Below, one piece after another: positions 26,114 to 39,978 of a stretch of 64,000 nucleotides of DNA; the first letter of the stretch is position 1, and each line of letters starts with the position of its first letter. The notes beneath the pieces were generated by a model. The model was not told the origin of the DNA, did not search any database, and saw nothing but the letters and a program-made list of their open reading frames with translations. The DNA is taken from assembly GCA_963693365.1 (NCBI GenBank), contig CAVNZM010000014.1:5394001-5458000 (forward strand), given 5' to 3'. This DNA comes from Amoebidium appalachense. Taxonomy: Eukaryota; Ichthyosporea. The translations under genes were made by a program, and so were the position numbers.

Positions 26114-26230
26114 ACTGTTTTTAAAGTTCCTCTTCGTCTTCTCATCCGTGTGGCAGCTTCCAAGCGGTGAATAGTAAAGGTCTCAACAAGGAAAAGCCTG
26201 TAAACTTTAAGTAAAACCCCCGAAGTATTT
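25790..26230 (-). repeat. R600 repeat, inverted copy (second subfamily)
   Basis: Shares AAACTTCTCTTGGGGTAAC, CACCCAGCCATTGAG and ACATTGCTGAAGAATC with 17640-18130. Also shares ACTGTTTTTAAAGTTCCTCT and CTTCTCATCCGTGTG with 29400-30000. Confidence 0.65.
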
Positions 26231-26284
26231 AAAGAAATGATTCTATCGTAGTACCGACATTTTGCCTCCTAAAACGAAGTATAT

Positions 26285-26288
26285 GTAA

Positions 26289-26328
<40 letters not shown>

Positions 26329-27130
26329 CCGCCACCCCTCTCCCTCCAAATCTCCCCACTATAGGTCTTCTCGTTCTTAGCATTTGCCACTCCATAGCCC
26401 ACCTAGGCCTTCTTTCATTAGACCCCTCCCCCCCCCCCCCCCTAGGACCTTGTCTAGGGTTTTCCAATGGTTCCCCCCCCCCCCTCCTTCCTCTACCCCC
26501 CCCCCCCCCCCAAAAAAAAAAAAAAAAAAAAAAAAAACTCTTTTCCCACACCATGCCACGCATTTCTGCACGGGTATCAAGTGTTTTCTTTTTTTCATTC
26601 CCGTTGCTCTCAGAGTCAGTTTCCTCCAACGTTACTTCGCCCAGACACGAAAACATTTCGAGGACTAGAGCTTAAATCAGAATGGGTTACGAGGCAAAAA
26701 CAGGCAATCAGCAGAGAAAATATGAAGAAACCATGGCAACGGAATCCGCAGCGGTGATCTAACATTAGAAAGGCGAAGAAACCTCATTCGTTTTTTCTTT
26801 TCTGCTAGTTTTTCATGCGGTTCATTGCCTAAATTTTTGAGGATGACTTAATCGGCCCGGAAGGGCCGGAACCGGGAGCTGCATTGTGTTGTGAGGAGTG
26901 GGTATGTATGCTTGTTTTGTGTGTGTGTGCGTATGTATGTGTGTGGGGGGGCGAGGGGGGGGGAGGGGGGGCGGGGGAAGGATCTCGACATGGGTCGGTG
27001 GCCATCTAAGCGTAGATGAGAACATTAGGCACAGGGCTGACATGAAGGCCAGCGGCAGGTACATTGGATATTCCATGATATCCCGGAATATCCGATGTGG
27101 CCGGAGGAATTGCTGATGATGGTCCCCCCG

Positions 27131-27204
<74 letters not shown>

Positions 27205-27205
27205 C
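26285..27205. other. Non-genic stretch with homopolymer runs
   Basis: Contains C-runs (about 26290-26327 and 26428-26442), a C-run then A-run (about 26498-26537), the TTTTCATGCGG word of inverted R600 copies at about 26810, and C29 directly joined to G45 at 27131-27204. No gene seen. Confidence 0.6.
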
Positions 27206-27477
27206 TCTTTATTATTCTTACCCTCCCAAGTTCACCCCAGGACTCCACCCAAACCCCATCCGCTACTTTCCCTTTTCCACCAGCTCAGAGATATTAATAC
27301 AGAGATGGTTTTGCTTCATTCCAGCCTCCAGCCCAAACAAACGGCATTCCTTCACCTTTGTATCAATAATTATTTGAATGCCTTTGATTTCCAGTCCCGC
27401 CATCACATGGCGCAACATAATCCCCCACCTCCCTCCCTCCCCTCCACCCCCCTGGTCCCCGCTTTCCTCTTTCCCCC

Positions 27478-27527
<50 letters not shown>

Positions 27528-27624
27528 TCCTCCACCTCAAAAAAAAAAAAAAAGACACGCCCGCACACGAAACCCATCTAATCATGACTTGTCCCCCGCA
27601 ACTCATTCGAACCCCCCAAAAGAC

Positions 27625-28220
27625 TTTCCCATACAGCGTGGCTCCAGACTGGTTGTATGAGTTAAATCAGTTAGCGAAGAGTTTATGAAAGCATTAGAGA
27701 GTGGCTATCGGATCATGCGTGATATCATATTGTTTATTATAAAAAGATTTCATTCATAGCAACTTGCAATGAGCGACCTCGCAGTTGAAATTCGACAGGC
27801 ATCCCTATGCAAGACAGGGCCTGCATGGTTGATGGGTGGTCTAGTCGCCCAGCAAAGCGCATCCCAACCTAGGCTTCCTTGAAGGGCTGGTATTTCTATA
27901 ATGATCGTGGGATATAGTTACCCCTCGACTTTCCATTTCCGTTTCGGACTCAAGAATTACAGTGTCATTGGTTCGCTGCTTGGTTAAAACTTTCGCATTT
28001 GAGGTCTGTAACCCTGTGCAATATAATTATTAGAAACAAGTTTTTTTCATGTGTGTCCCCCTGCCACAGGTCACTGTGATGTGTGGTATTCTGATTTCCA
28101 CGGCCAGCCTGTATGCAGCCCCAGGCCAATTTCGTAGCAAACTTCCTGTGCATTGTGTACGTGTGTATAGTCCCGAAGGGTTTTTATAACCCAACAGTTT
28201 AATTTTTGTACATAGGGAGG
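27625..28220 (+). repeat. R600 repeat, forward copy, diverged subfamily
   Basis: Shares ACAGCGTGGCTCCAGAC, GAGCGACCTCGCAGTTG, GACAGGGCCTGCATGGTTG, GGTCTAGTCGCCCAG, CCTCGACTTTCCATTTCCGT and TATAGTCCCGAAGGGT with 20860-21530. Confidence 0.65.
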
Positions 28221-28679
28221 GGGAGGGGGGAGGGCAGGGGGGAGGGGGAGAGGGGGGGAGGGGGACATGAACGGAGAAGGAACCAATGTTCGAGTTATAA
28301 CTGAATATGGGCACTCACTTTCTGCAACCACCACGTGCACGTGTACCCTATAGTCACTGTGTTGTATGAGTGTACACCACTGCGCTGAAAGATTGCGGCT
28401 AGGGTGAAGGGGAGGGGGAGGAGGGGGGAGGGCCGGTGGAGACGAGGGGGAACTCGAGGAGGCAGCTCTCAAAAATTATTGCAAATGCCACTATTCATAG
28501 CCTGAGGGGAATGCATATTAGTGATTCTCAAGCGACGGAGAATGGGCTAGATGGACAGGGCTGTAAGGGATCTATGCATACATGTAAGTGCAGAGTTAAT
28601 CGCACACTGTGCTGCTATAACTTTCTCTTTCCAGACATACACACACACACACCTGACAGCCTCAATTATTTTACGTGTC

Positions 28680-28949
28680 CTATAACATAACTTAGGACGC
28701 AGAGCCCCCCCCCCCCCCCCCCCCCCCCCCCCTCTCCCCTCTCCCCCCCCCACCTTCCCCCCCCCCTTCCCCCCCCCCCCCCCCCCCCCCCCCCTCACCT
28801 CCCTCCCCCATCCCCCCCCCCTCCCCCCCCCCCCCCCCCCCAAAAAAAAAAAAAAAAAAAAAAAGAAAAGGAGAAACACACACGCGCACGCACACGCACA
28901 CGCACACGCACACACACATACACTACACCCGGGCGTGCAAAAAAAGAAA

Positions 28950-29009
<60 letters not shown>

Positions 29010-29113
29010 CCCCCCCTAGTGGGGGGGGGGGGGGATCAGGGAAGGAAACAGAAAAATGTTAATATTCAAGTAATAAGAGTGGGAACACTGAATAACCACG
29101 AGCTAAGCCAAGC

Positions 29114-29176
<63 letters not shown>

Positions 29177-29180
29177 TTCT
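28680..29180. repeat. Very long C-runs and a C-run/A-run composite
   Basis: C-rich block from about 28706 ending in a C-run then A-run (about 28822-28864), a CA/CG stretch, an uninterrupted C54 at 28953-29006, a short G-run, and an uninterrupted C60 at 29116-29175. No gene seen. Confidence 0.85.
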
Positions 29181-29399
29181 TTGGATACAAATGTGCGTTG
29201 GCATTTATCATATATCTAAAGAAAGACGAAGAAAAAGAAAACTAAAGGAAGAAAGAAAATCAGAAAAAGAGAAAATAAGAGGCTTTCCGAAAAGAAAAAG
29301 GGAGGGGGGGAAAGGTAGAATAGCTAACAACCTGAGCCGGCCGGGCCAAGAAGACCATCCGACCTGCCCCCCCTCCAACCCTCCCTTCCCCCATGTCGC

Positions 29400-30000
29400 C
29401 CCTGACGCTCCCTCCTTCCCCCTTTCCCTTCTCTTTTCACAAGTCACAGTGTAGGTTGAAATTCAATGTTAGGACACATCCATGTACGCATGCCTCTTTC
29501 AATTATGTACCAGCTCCGGTGTAGTTGGGGACACGTAACATATGGCTGAAATCGCCCCACATTTCTTGGTCAAGAAAATCCCGACAGTCAAATTTGTGGC
29601 CTGTTAGGATCCTTGTGGGCAACTGTCTAACGGCTGTGCAGTATGCAAATCACTCAGCAAATCGGGGTGGCATGCAAGGCTTTTTGTGCTGTGTTGCATG
29701 TTTGCCCCTTTTATACTGCTGAAATCTGATTTTTTTTTTGGAAAAAAAATTTTTTTTGGAAAAAAAAAAAAGCAGGTACTCGTAGTGACATCCCCCCCTT
29801 GCGACATCTCCATCTTTCCCGCACCTTTCCTCCCCCCCTCCCTCATCGATCCCCCGCCCCTTGAATACGCACAGCCACCCACCCGCCCACCAAAGCACAC
29901 AAACAGTACACAAGCACACTGTTTTTGGAGTTACTCTTCGCCTTTTCATCTGTGTATCATTGTCATACTCTAAATACACTTAAAAAAATGGGGAAGTGAT
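29400..30000 (-). repeat. R600 repeat, inverted copy
   Basis: Starts with CTTCTCTTTTCACAAGTCAC, as in other inverted copies. Then GTGGGCAACTG, ATACTGCTGAAATCTG, an A/T palindrome at 29731-29771, ACTGTTTTTGGAGTTACTCT and CTTTTCATCTGTGTATC. Confidence 0.6.
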
Positions 30001-30414
30001 GCCCCATAACATGAAAATGGGTGTGTGTGTGTGTGTGTGTGTATGGGGGGAAGTTGTATGCAACACAGTATGCATTCAGTGCCGTACATACGTATGCATG
30101 GTACCCTCGAGCTCACGTTCCTGTCCATGTCGCACTTGGATTCCTGTCTCCTCGTCTCTTCAGAACTTGATGTGCAATCCCCTACTAGTAAAGCTCTAAA
30201 TAGTATTACTTGGAACGATGTTTTAGAGCCCCCCCCCCCCCCCCCCTCCCCCCCCCCCTCCCCCCCCCTCCGCTCTCCCTCACTTCCAGCCCCCTTCCTC
30301 CTCCCCCCTCCCCTCCCCCCCTCCCCCCCCCTCTCTCCCTCCCGTCCCGCCCCCTTCCTTTCCCCCTCCCCCCCCCCTCTTTCCCCCCCTTCCTTTTTCC
30401 CTCTCCCCTTTGGT

Positions 30415-30449
<35 letters not shown>

Positions 30450-30469
30450 CTATGCCTGTGTTTAAAGGC

Positions 30470-30580
30470 CAACCCAATAGACAAGACAACCCACATAGTA
30501 ATGCTAGGAAATTCCGAGCCAAAACCCCATACCTGAGACTGGTCTCTCCTTGCTTCGAGTAAACAGCGTAAACCCCAGTG
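30470..30580 (+). repeat. R170 repeat, partial copy
   Basis: AAATTCCGAGCCAAAACCCC, ATACCTGAGACTGGTCTCTC and CGAGTAAACAGCGTAAACCC match, in the opposite orientation, 31615-31775, and match the end of the window. Confidence 0.7.
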
Positions 30581-30764
30581 CACATCAACTTCATCATTTG
30601 ATTTATCTGTATGCTCGTTACAACCCTGGACCCAAAAAAAAAAAAAAAAAAAAAAAAAAAACTTTTCCTGCGCGGGACTCCCTTTACCTTGCTGATATCC
30701 TTAAGTCTGGAAAACTTCTGGGTTACTAATAGGTGGTAGCAATAAAACAATTATGTATTTTTTA

Positions 30765-31010
30765 TGGAACATAAGTTCTTTTTAGCAACATGGTATGGGC
30801 AAACTTTATTGTCACCTGGAACCTCGATGCACAGGAAAACTGCATGCCCCTTCGTGGCCGTACGTTGAACAGGTGGGAGTTCGCCCGGTCAAAAGTACCT
30901 CAACAAGGGCTATAATAGATGTCGGCTTGCCAGGATTTCGATTGTGGGATGCATATTATGAAGGTCGTTGGCTTATACATTGAGTTCCACATTTGTTACA
31001 AACGCTAACG
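30765..31010 (+). repeat. Weak R600-like forward copy
   Basis: TTTTTAGCAACATGGTATG and TTTCGATTGTGGGATGC resemble R600 landmarks, but the rest has diverged. A 62-codon frame here has no recognised similarity. Confidence 0.35.
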
Positions 31011-31614
31011 CGTATGGGGTGTGGATCGAAACCACTAGTGGCCCATGATCCGTGCACGTGATGCACCAAAAAAACAAAAAACAAAAAAACAAAAAAAAAA
31101 AAAAAATAAAGAAAGATTTTAAAATGAAGGAGAGAAAGAAAATTGGCACTGTGCACACGGCCTGAGGCAAACAATCCAGGAACTTCTGTTCGATTGCTCC
31201 AGAAGGAATAATAGTGGGGCAAAATAAAAAAATAGGTTTATTGATATACGTTGGGAATTGATCAAGAATTGTCACAGTTCAAACAGGTGCCACGTAGAAA
31301 GGGTTTTACTGTACCCCATGCGTCTCTTTGATTGCGTGTGTGTGCGTTACGGGCAAGAGCTGGAATGGGGAAGGCGGTGGTGGGGGTGGTGTTGTGGGGG
31401 TGTTTGGTGGTGGTGGTGGTGGTTGGAGGGGGAGGGGGAGGGGGCCCCGGGGTGGGGAGTGGTTGGTGGTGGTGGTGTGTGTGTGTGTGTTTGCATGTGT
31501 GTGTGTTTTGTGTGTTTCTTGGGGAGGGGGAGGGGTGTGACCCCTGGGCCATTGAATTACACACACAGACATCAAACACAAGACGTGACATCATCTGGGC
31601 AGGCCTTTCCTCCA

Positions 31615-31775
31615 TACTGTGCCCAACTTTAGAAACTGATTGGGGGTTTACGCTGTTTACTCGAGGCAAAGAGAGACCAGTCAGGTGTGGGGGGTTTTTG
31701 CTCGAAATATCCCCTCAGCGGTATATCATGATCAAGTACATAGATGTCGGGTGATGAATAGATATCAGGGTTTTT
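31615..31775 (-). repeat. R170 repeat, inverted copy
   Basis: The reverse complement contains CACCCGACATCTATGTACTT, GATCATGATATACCGCT, GAGGGGATATTTCGAGCAAA and CGAGTAAACAGCGTAAACCC, all shared with 63880-64000 or 30470-30580. Confidence 0.75.
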
Positions 31776-31874
31776 CTTACTCTATGAACACCATATAGAT
31801 TAAGAAGAAAAATCAATTAGTTGAGTTCCCCGTTTTTTTCCGGCATCAGCCAAACCTTGGCATGAGCTCGTGGT

Positions 31875-31880
31875 TTTATT
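31875..31880 (-). terminator. Candidate polyadenylation signal of NPRL3
   Basis: AATAAA on the minus strand about 520 nt beyond the NPRL3 stop codon. It is the nearest canonical hexamer I noticed downstream. Confidence 0.35.
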
Positions 31881-32399
31881 CGAGAATACCCTGAATATCC
31901 CTGAATATTCAGGAACAGGAATTCCGACACACAGTGTCCGGAAAGTAGCCACACAAGCTCTCCATGTTATCTTTACACTAACCAATTTTACCATGCGTCG
32001 TTCTTGATGTGTACGTTGTCATGTTCCGCGCGGATTACGATTATCAACAGGACATCTACATTCGTACACTGGCAAAGAAACACAAATACTTTTATATATT
32101 CTTAGAACTATCGAAGTATTTCAGGCAGCTGTTTACGCCGACCATACAACCTTTCAGAACCCCCCCCCCCCCCCCCCCCCCCCCCATATCTCACCCAACC
32201 ACTGCCGCCACCACCCTCACATCCACCCTAACAGTGTCCAGGACATCCACAACAGACAAACACAAACAAAACCCTGACATACAGAGGCATGTTCAAAAAT
32301 TCGCATCTACAGACCCAGAACAATGTACGTGGCGCACATGCAATGATTCATTCGCAAATATTTAACACCAGGGTTTAAAAACTTCATTGCATTGGCATC

Positions 32400-32798
32400 T
32401 CAGCCCTCCTGCAGGCATGTTTCGAGTACATCACGGTACTTGGCTAGCACTGTAGATGTATGTGGTCAGTCTGAGCTCAGCAGACAAGCACAGGCACACA
32501 CACACGTACATATGCATGCGCCAAATACACACACACAAGACACACAACCATCCTACCACACACACCCGTATGTGCAAATGCAGTTACTCCCACGAATACA
32601 ACCTTATGCACGAACACTTTTGCACTTTTCCACATATCCGTTGTGTTGAAAAAATAACAATAACAATTTTCTCAAAAGCAAAACATAGCCTGCCCGTAAT
32701 CATGGACATGATTAACACATGGGAAGTTCAGCTGAAGAGTTGGCTTTTTTGTTTGTTATCCCCGTCAACCCCCACCCCCACCCCCCCGCCCACCCCAT

Positions 32799-32891
<93 letters not shown>

Positions 32892-33919
32892 AACAAACAC
32901 AAACACACACGCACACACCTCACCCCTTTTGCAAGGATCTAGCCAAACAAACAGTGCACATGGCACGTACCTGTGGATATCTCGGACCGTGAGATATTTT
33001 CCCTCCACATTATCTCCTCCACATGGTGGCCCCCTCGAAAATACGGCGCCAATCTGAAACATAACAGAGGTTACAGCATGAGTTCTCCCCCCTCCCCCCC
33101 CCCGCCCCCCCCCCCTCCCCCCTCACCCCACTCCCTCCCCTCCAATCCCCCCTCCACCACCACCACTAAAACAATAGGGCATAATACAGATGGATAAAGT
33201 GGTTTCCTATACACAGGCGTTCATGTGTATGATGCACACATCGAACACACTATATCGACCACCGAGCACCCCCCAGGGTTTATCTGATCACGTCCATGCA
33301 CACAAGTCAAGCACAAACAGGCATAGCAGCCCCCCCCCCCCTCCCCCCCTCTTCCAGCCCCATCCCCCGCACATACACTACACACCCTCACCCCATATAT
33401 ACATTAACCCACCTCAAAAACAGACTAAAGTCCCTCGGGTTCTCCGACGCTGCCAGCCTCTGTATGTACTGATACTCGTGGGGATCCAACCACTCGCTCT
33501 TTGTTTCTGTGTGGTAGAAGAAAGTGTCACGTCATGTTTTTTATCGAACACATTACCCCTGCCCTGCCCCCCCCCCCTCCTTCGCCACTACTTTCCACCA
33601 AATAAAAGAGGGGTTTCCCATGCCACCACAGTAGGATGGGTTCCGATTCTTTGACCATTTGTGCATGGTTCCCAACCCATTCCATATTTCAAGAAGGGGG
33701 TGCGGTGTCTGGAGAGAGGGGGGGGGGAAGAGGAGGGGAGGGGGGAGGGGAAGAGCCTACCTTCAGGCATGTCGGGGAAGGAGCTGTCAGGTGAGACGTT
33801 AACACCGGGCACAAGGAGATAGACAAATGTGTGGAGTTCCATAAGCATGCGGCGTTTAAGTAGCCAGATCTGTGCGCCCGAGCGCGTGTGTGTACGTGTG
33901 TGTACGTGTGTGTACGTGT

Positions 33920-33953
<34 letters not shown>

Positions 33954-33969
33954 ACGTGTGTGTGCGTGT

Positions 33970-34028
<59 letters not shown>

Positions 34029-34839
34029 CGCGCACGCACGCGCCGGCGTGCGAGGCGAGCGTGTTTATGGGCCTGTTAGTGTATATGTGGAGTGTGCATG
34101 TGCGCCCAAATGTGTAAACTTATGCTGCAAAGGAAGCAGGAGTGAATGGAGCGCCTCGAACGTATTTACAGGATACAATACGTAAAACCATTGCAGTTAG
34201 GAAAGAAACCAAGCAAGGTTTCAATAGAGACGAGGGAAAGGAAGGTTCACTATGAGGGGTGGGAGGGAGGAGAGGGGGGGGGGGAAAGGGGGGGGAGGGG
34301 GATGGGGAAGAGTGGGAGAGGGAGTTGGGGGATGGATCAGGGTACATACCACCATATTGATCTGCTCTCGCATTTGATTGGGTCCAAGGGAATCCACATG
34401 CTCACTCAGCTGCTTGGGCTGTGTGTGTGTGTGTGTATGTGTGTGTGTGTGTGTGTGTGGGTGTGTGTGTGTGTTGTGTGTGTGTGCGTGCGTGCAAGCG
34501 GTGTGTGCGTGTACATGGTGTGTGTGTCTGTATGTGTGTGCGCGCACATGTGTGCACACCAGGACGAGTGTATAGCTGATTGGTGTAAATGCAATGCTAG
34601 TCAGTCCCATTACCAACAAAAGTGTGGGTACTAAATAATAACCGGTAGTCTCTACAGGCAAGTTGTCTAAGAAAGAAGCTCTATACTTGACAACTTTCGT
34701 TTACATTTTCTCTTAATCTTCAGCCAAGAGGTGAGGGAGAGTGGGGAAGGGGGGACTTGCCTGGGAGAACTTTGTAAGGACCGTTGCAAGATTGTGCCCG
34801 GGGAAATGCCGAGCAAAAGACATGGCTACCTCGGACTTG

Positions 34840-34886
<47 letters not shown>

Positions 34887-35154
34887 TGCGCGCGCTCTCG
34901 TGTGTGTGTGTGTGTGTGCGTGTGCGTCTGCATGTGCGCATTAATGAGTGACGTTAGTGAGGTGATGAATAAGTAAGTGAGGTAGTATGTGTGTGTGTGT
35001 GTGTCTGTCCTTATACAGTGAGTGTGTGTATAATTCTCTGGTCTATGTGTTTACATTGCGCGGAATGGGACGACGGATCAGCAGCGTTACATTGGCTTTG
35101 TCCATGTAATAAAATTGTGATTGGGTATCAGCCTCATATCCATTTGATTCTTAG

Positions 35155-35186
<32 letters not shown>

Positions 35187-35271
35187 TTCCCACCTCCCTT
35201 CCCCGCCCTCCTCGATGTGTGTGCGCGGGTGAGCATATATAGATGTGTGATGTGTGTGTGTCTGTGTGTGT

Positions 35272-35316
<45 letters not shown>

Positions 35317-36972
35317 CGCGTGTGTGTATGTATGTGTGAGTGTGTGTATGTGTGTGTTTGTGTGTGCGTGTGTATGTGCCTCTCTGTGTGTGCCATTTTA
35401 TGCGTGTGTCTATTGCATGTACGCACACCTGCACGCGCGTGTATGCACGTGTGTGTATGTATGCGTGTATATGTGTGTACATGTACATATGTGTATGTGT
35501 AAAGGAAAAAGAGCAAGGAATATACATACAAATCCGTGTTTGCCGATGGGCTGACGGTGTAGATGTTGTTCTTTGATAGTTTGTTGACGATCACAGCTGC
35601 CTGCCAGTAGACCAGATGGCTGGCCAGACGGTACACAAATGCAAGAGGTATGTCTGTCTCCATCGCCAACTCACCAAAACTGAAGGGGAAAAAAGAAAAA
35701 GAAAAAGAAAAAATGATTAAAGGTGGAAAAGGTTCTTTGGAACAAAGACAAAACAACAACCCTGGGCACACTAAATGGACGGTTGGGACGATGCCGGAGG
35801 AATTTTCTTGGCGAAGTCCGGGCATGCACACGTTCACCCAGTTACGTGTACACAGACACACACACATGCCCACATGAGAATCCATGTGCATGCACAGGGA
35901 AAACGCAACCACCTTCCCCTCATCCCCCCCCCCCCCCCTGCCCCCATCCCTTCAAACGTCAACAAATACGTGTTGTGCCAGAACTCTCCTCCCACCTCCC
36001 TTCACCGAATGTACAGTGAAACCATGGAACCGAAACAACAAAATTCAAGAGAGATATGCTGAAGAATCGTGCTTGGATATGAACACAATAGCTTACATAG
36101 TAAAATGAAACACTCCATACATGGTGATTCTCAGTTCTGATATATCAAATCTGCAATGCGAATGTCCCCGCATCTTTGCTCGAAGGGAAAAGTTTTGGAA
36201 TGTTTAGAAATGATGTTGTTGATAGTGAACCCGGATACACTTATGAATATGAATATTAGCCCGCTAGTGGCAGTATATAGTGACCCAACTGGGGAAAAAG
36301 ACAATCAATACATGGTTGCCCTATCAAACCTGTATCCCATATTTGCTTTTGAATGTTGCGCAAGATGATGTGATATACGAAGTGAAAACGGCATATACTT
36401 ACCATTTTCGCTATCCATACACTCATATTTGCGCATGGTACTTACCCTTTCTCTGGGCCCCTTCTCACTTCCCACTATCCCCACTTTCCGTTGTCAGAAT
36501 ATCCTTCATCATACCCAACCAGATCGAATACGCTTGCCTATCTTTCTTACTCATATCCATGCATGGTGGTTTAAACACTTAACTTTTTCATTCAAAACAC
36601 CAACAGATGATCTTGTATACCTAGCCAAATCACATACACCTGCCCAATTAAAAAAAAATTCCCACTAACCTTTTCATTGGTGTGCTGTGTGCAATCAACT
36701 GAGCGAGGGCCGGGGAGCAATCCGTGGGGAGGGTTTGAAGCAGCACCGACGGCTCATCGAACAAAAGAAGTGTGTGAAAAGGGCGTAATGTAGATGGCGC
36801 TAACCGTACATCTGAGGGATAATCTTCCGAATATCCGGATGAATATCCCGTAAATTGAGATTCTCCATATGCGTTCGCAGTGTTTCGGTAGGTGGAGTCG
36901 AGGCTTGTGTTGAGGCTCCAGTGGATGGGTACCCAGTTGTTGAGCCTGTGTGTGTGTGTGTGTGTGTGTGTG

Positions 36973-37008
<36 letters not shown>

Positions 37009-37339
37009 GGGAGGGAGGGAAGGACGGATGGACGGACGGAGGGAGGGAGGGAGGGAGGGAGGGAGGGAGGGAGGGAGGGAGGGAGAGAGCGAAAAAAAGC
37101 GTGTGTGTCTGTAGGTGCATGTGTCATGGGTATTCGAGGAGGAGTCAATGGGGACGAGAGTGAAGTGTGAGAAACAGCTTGATGAGAGTGAGAGTAGCAA
37201 ATAAATGAGGAAGCGAAGTTGTATGTGTGATTACAATAGTCGGGAACGTGTGTGCTCTTGCATCGACAAAAACGCAAGGGGCCAACCTGCTTTTTTTTTT
37301 CTTTTTCTTTCTTTTCTTTTCTTTTCTTTCTTTTCTTTT

Positions 37340-37393
<54 letters not shown>

Positions 37394-38170
37394 TGGCAGC
37401 TGTGGTGGGAGGGGTGGGGTGCAAGGATAAGAAGTGAAGTACGTAGGTGAGATTTCTTTCTTCCGCGTGGGGTGGTTGGGGTGGGGGGGGGGGGGGGGTT
37501 CTATACTTGATGTGAACTTTTGTGTCGGTGGGTGCCAGAAAGTTTGCGCGTGTGCTGTGGTCTGATTTAAGCTCGGGCATGGCCAGTGAGTCGTACACCT
37601 CCCGTATGTGCTGGGCCAATAGCGAGCGGGCAAGAATCCACGTGGTCAGGGTCTCTGCCAATAGGAATGAATTAGTAAAAACGAAATCAGCCATTAAAAG
37701 GAAGTTTGTTTGATGATGTTCATTCCCATGATAGTGGGTTATTGGTTTATTTTTAAATGTTAGTGAGTGCGGGAGGCAAAGTAGGTCACGATTCAAGTGC
37801 ACATGAAACTAGTGAGCAAGTAAAAAGCAAGTAGAGGGTAAAAATTATGCAACTTATGTCAACATGAGTCAAGAAGCCTTACTAAGGCTCAAGATGAAAG
37901 ACACATGCGAGTGCACACACACACACACACACATCGTATGGGCGCCCATGCACACGTACAAACACGTGACTGGATGAGAGACACACACACGGAGGAGTTG
38001 AACACACACACATGCAGGACACCCACACCACACCCACCCACCCACCCACCCACCCACCCACCCACACATACACACACGTACGCACACGCACGCACGCACG
38101 CACCCACACCCACCCACACACCCACACCCACACGTCCGCACATCCACCCACACACCCACACCCACACCCA

Positions 38171-38205
<35 letters not shown>

Positions 38206-39921
38206 CTTGAGCCTGGGTCTGGTACATAGCCGTCTCTTTCCGAAAGCATCTTCTTCACCTGCTCAGACAGAAACCCACAGCGTAACTCCTCGTGGGTCAG
38301 ACCAGCTGCAGGGATTAAATTTTAGAACAATTAGACAAATAGATAATAAAATAACAAACAATTAATAAAAAGATCTATCAGTGAATGAACGGTTAAAGAT
38401 ATAATGGAAAAAATGAAAAAATAAATCAGCAAACAGGAAACAGTAAGTAATTATAGCAAATTATTTACTTTTTTACTTCAAGGAGGCAGGCGACAAGCTT
38501 GATTATGTATATTGATAATGGCATAATGTGTCGGCTAGGTTTACTGGTTTATCCGATGACATTTGTAATACGAAAGAAAACATAAATAAAGCGTGTCTCT
38601 TTAAGGTTTTCGTCAGACAACGGACCCCCCCCCCCCCCCCCCCCCCCAAACAAAAAAAAAAGCACACACGCACACCACGATCACGACCCGCCGGCTACGC
38701 CTATGAATGTCTTTGTCTTCCATTGAAACTACCTCTTTGCTGCACCCCAGTGGGGGTGTTGGCATGGTGGTGGTAGTGGTAGTGGTTGTATTTTTCTTTG
38801 TGCGTGTGTTTGGGGGAGGGGGAGGGGGGGAGCGGGGGGGAGGAGGAGGTAGATTTAGCCCTATTAAAGTCAAAAAAAGTCCTTTATCGTAACACCAAGG
38901 TATATATGAACAGCTACGGGGAGGAAAGATATCTACATACGTACATGTTATTTGTTGGATAAGTCGGTGATATGCCGGAATCACACTGCTGCCAAAGGGC
39001 ACCTCCTGTCATGCAAACAAAGAAAAACGTGAGAGGAGGATGACCACCCAATACCACTTGCTTTAACAAATGTGCTTGCCCCCCCCCCCCCCCCCCCCCC
39101 CCCCTTGGGACTGCAAGAACACACACACCATTGTGACAATATGAAGGGTTTCCCGTATTGAAAAATGAGTATTGACCGAACACGAAAAAATACAGTTCAT
39201 CGACAAAAACGGAGAACAACAAGAAACTTAAAAAAGAAACAGGAAAAAGGCCGATAATGAGTGGAGATCACATAGCGTGGGTTTTGCGCCCTTAGCCAAG
39301 CACACCAAAAGTCGGGCATGTAAAACACTAGGGTAAAAAGGGGGTGGTGCATGTGTAGCCGTACGTGTGTAGGGGTTTTGTATGTGTATGTGTGTGTGTG
39401 TGTGTGTCTTTTTTTTTTTTTGGGGGGGGGGGGGGTGGGGGGGGGGGGTTGGGGGGAGGGCGGGGGAAGGGTGAATGGATACCTGAACAACGAAGACAAG
39501 GTGGAAAAGTTGAATGGTGGGGTCCTCCTGTGCAAGCCATTAGCCTGATTAGCATCATTGGCCTCATGAGTGTCATCAGTGTCTTTAGCCATATTAAGGT
39601 CATATTTCCGTTTCATCATACCACATTGTCAATGAGATATAACTAACAATCGTCTTGATATTTCTCCTGCCAATTCCTACCATCCCGGATCAAAATATTC
39701 ACTTACAAAAAATACATCCAATTTATTATCAAAATATCCACTTACATTGTGTGGGTGTACAGCCATGGAAGACTTTCGAGAAAGAAGGGTTGGATAGCCA
39801 ATGAACGTGAGATCATCGATCGTCAACTGAAATGGCTGTGTGTGTATGTGTGTGTGAGTGAGTGAGTGAGTGAGTGAGTGAGTGAGTGAGTGAGTGAGTG
39901 AGTGAGTGAGTGAGTGAGTGA

Positions 39922-39978
<57 letters not shown>

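Noticed and set aside
30795-30983. 62-codon open frame as a small gene
   Set aside because: No similarity recognised; it overlaps a weak R600-like repeat.
39186-39222. Candidate NPRL3 exon with [11 protein letters not shown] on the minus strand
   Set aside because: Phase does not fit its neighbours; the exon 39527-39483 ([15 protein letters not shown]) fits both phase and family.
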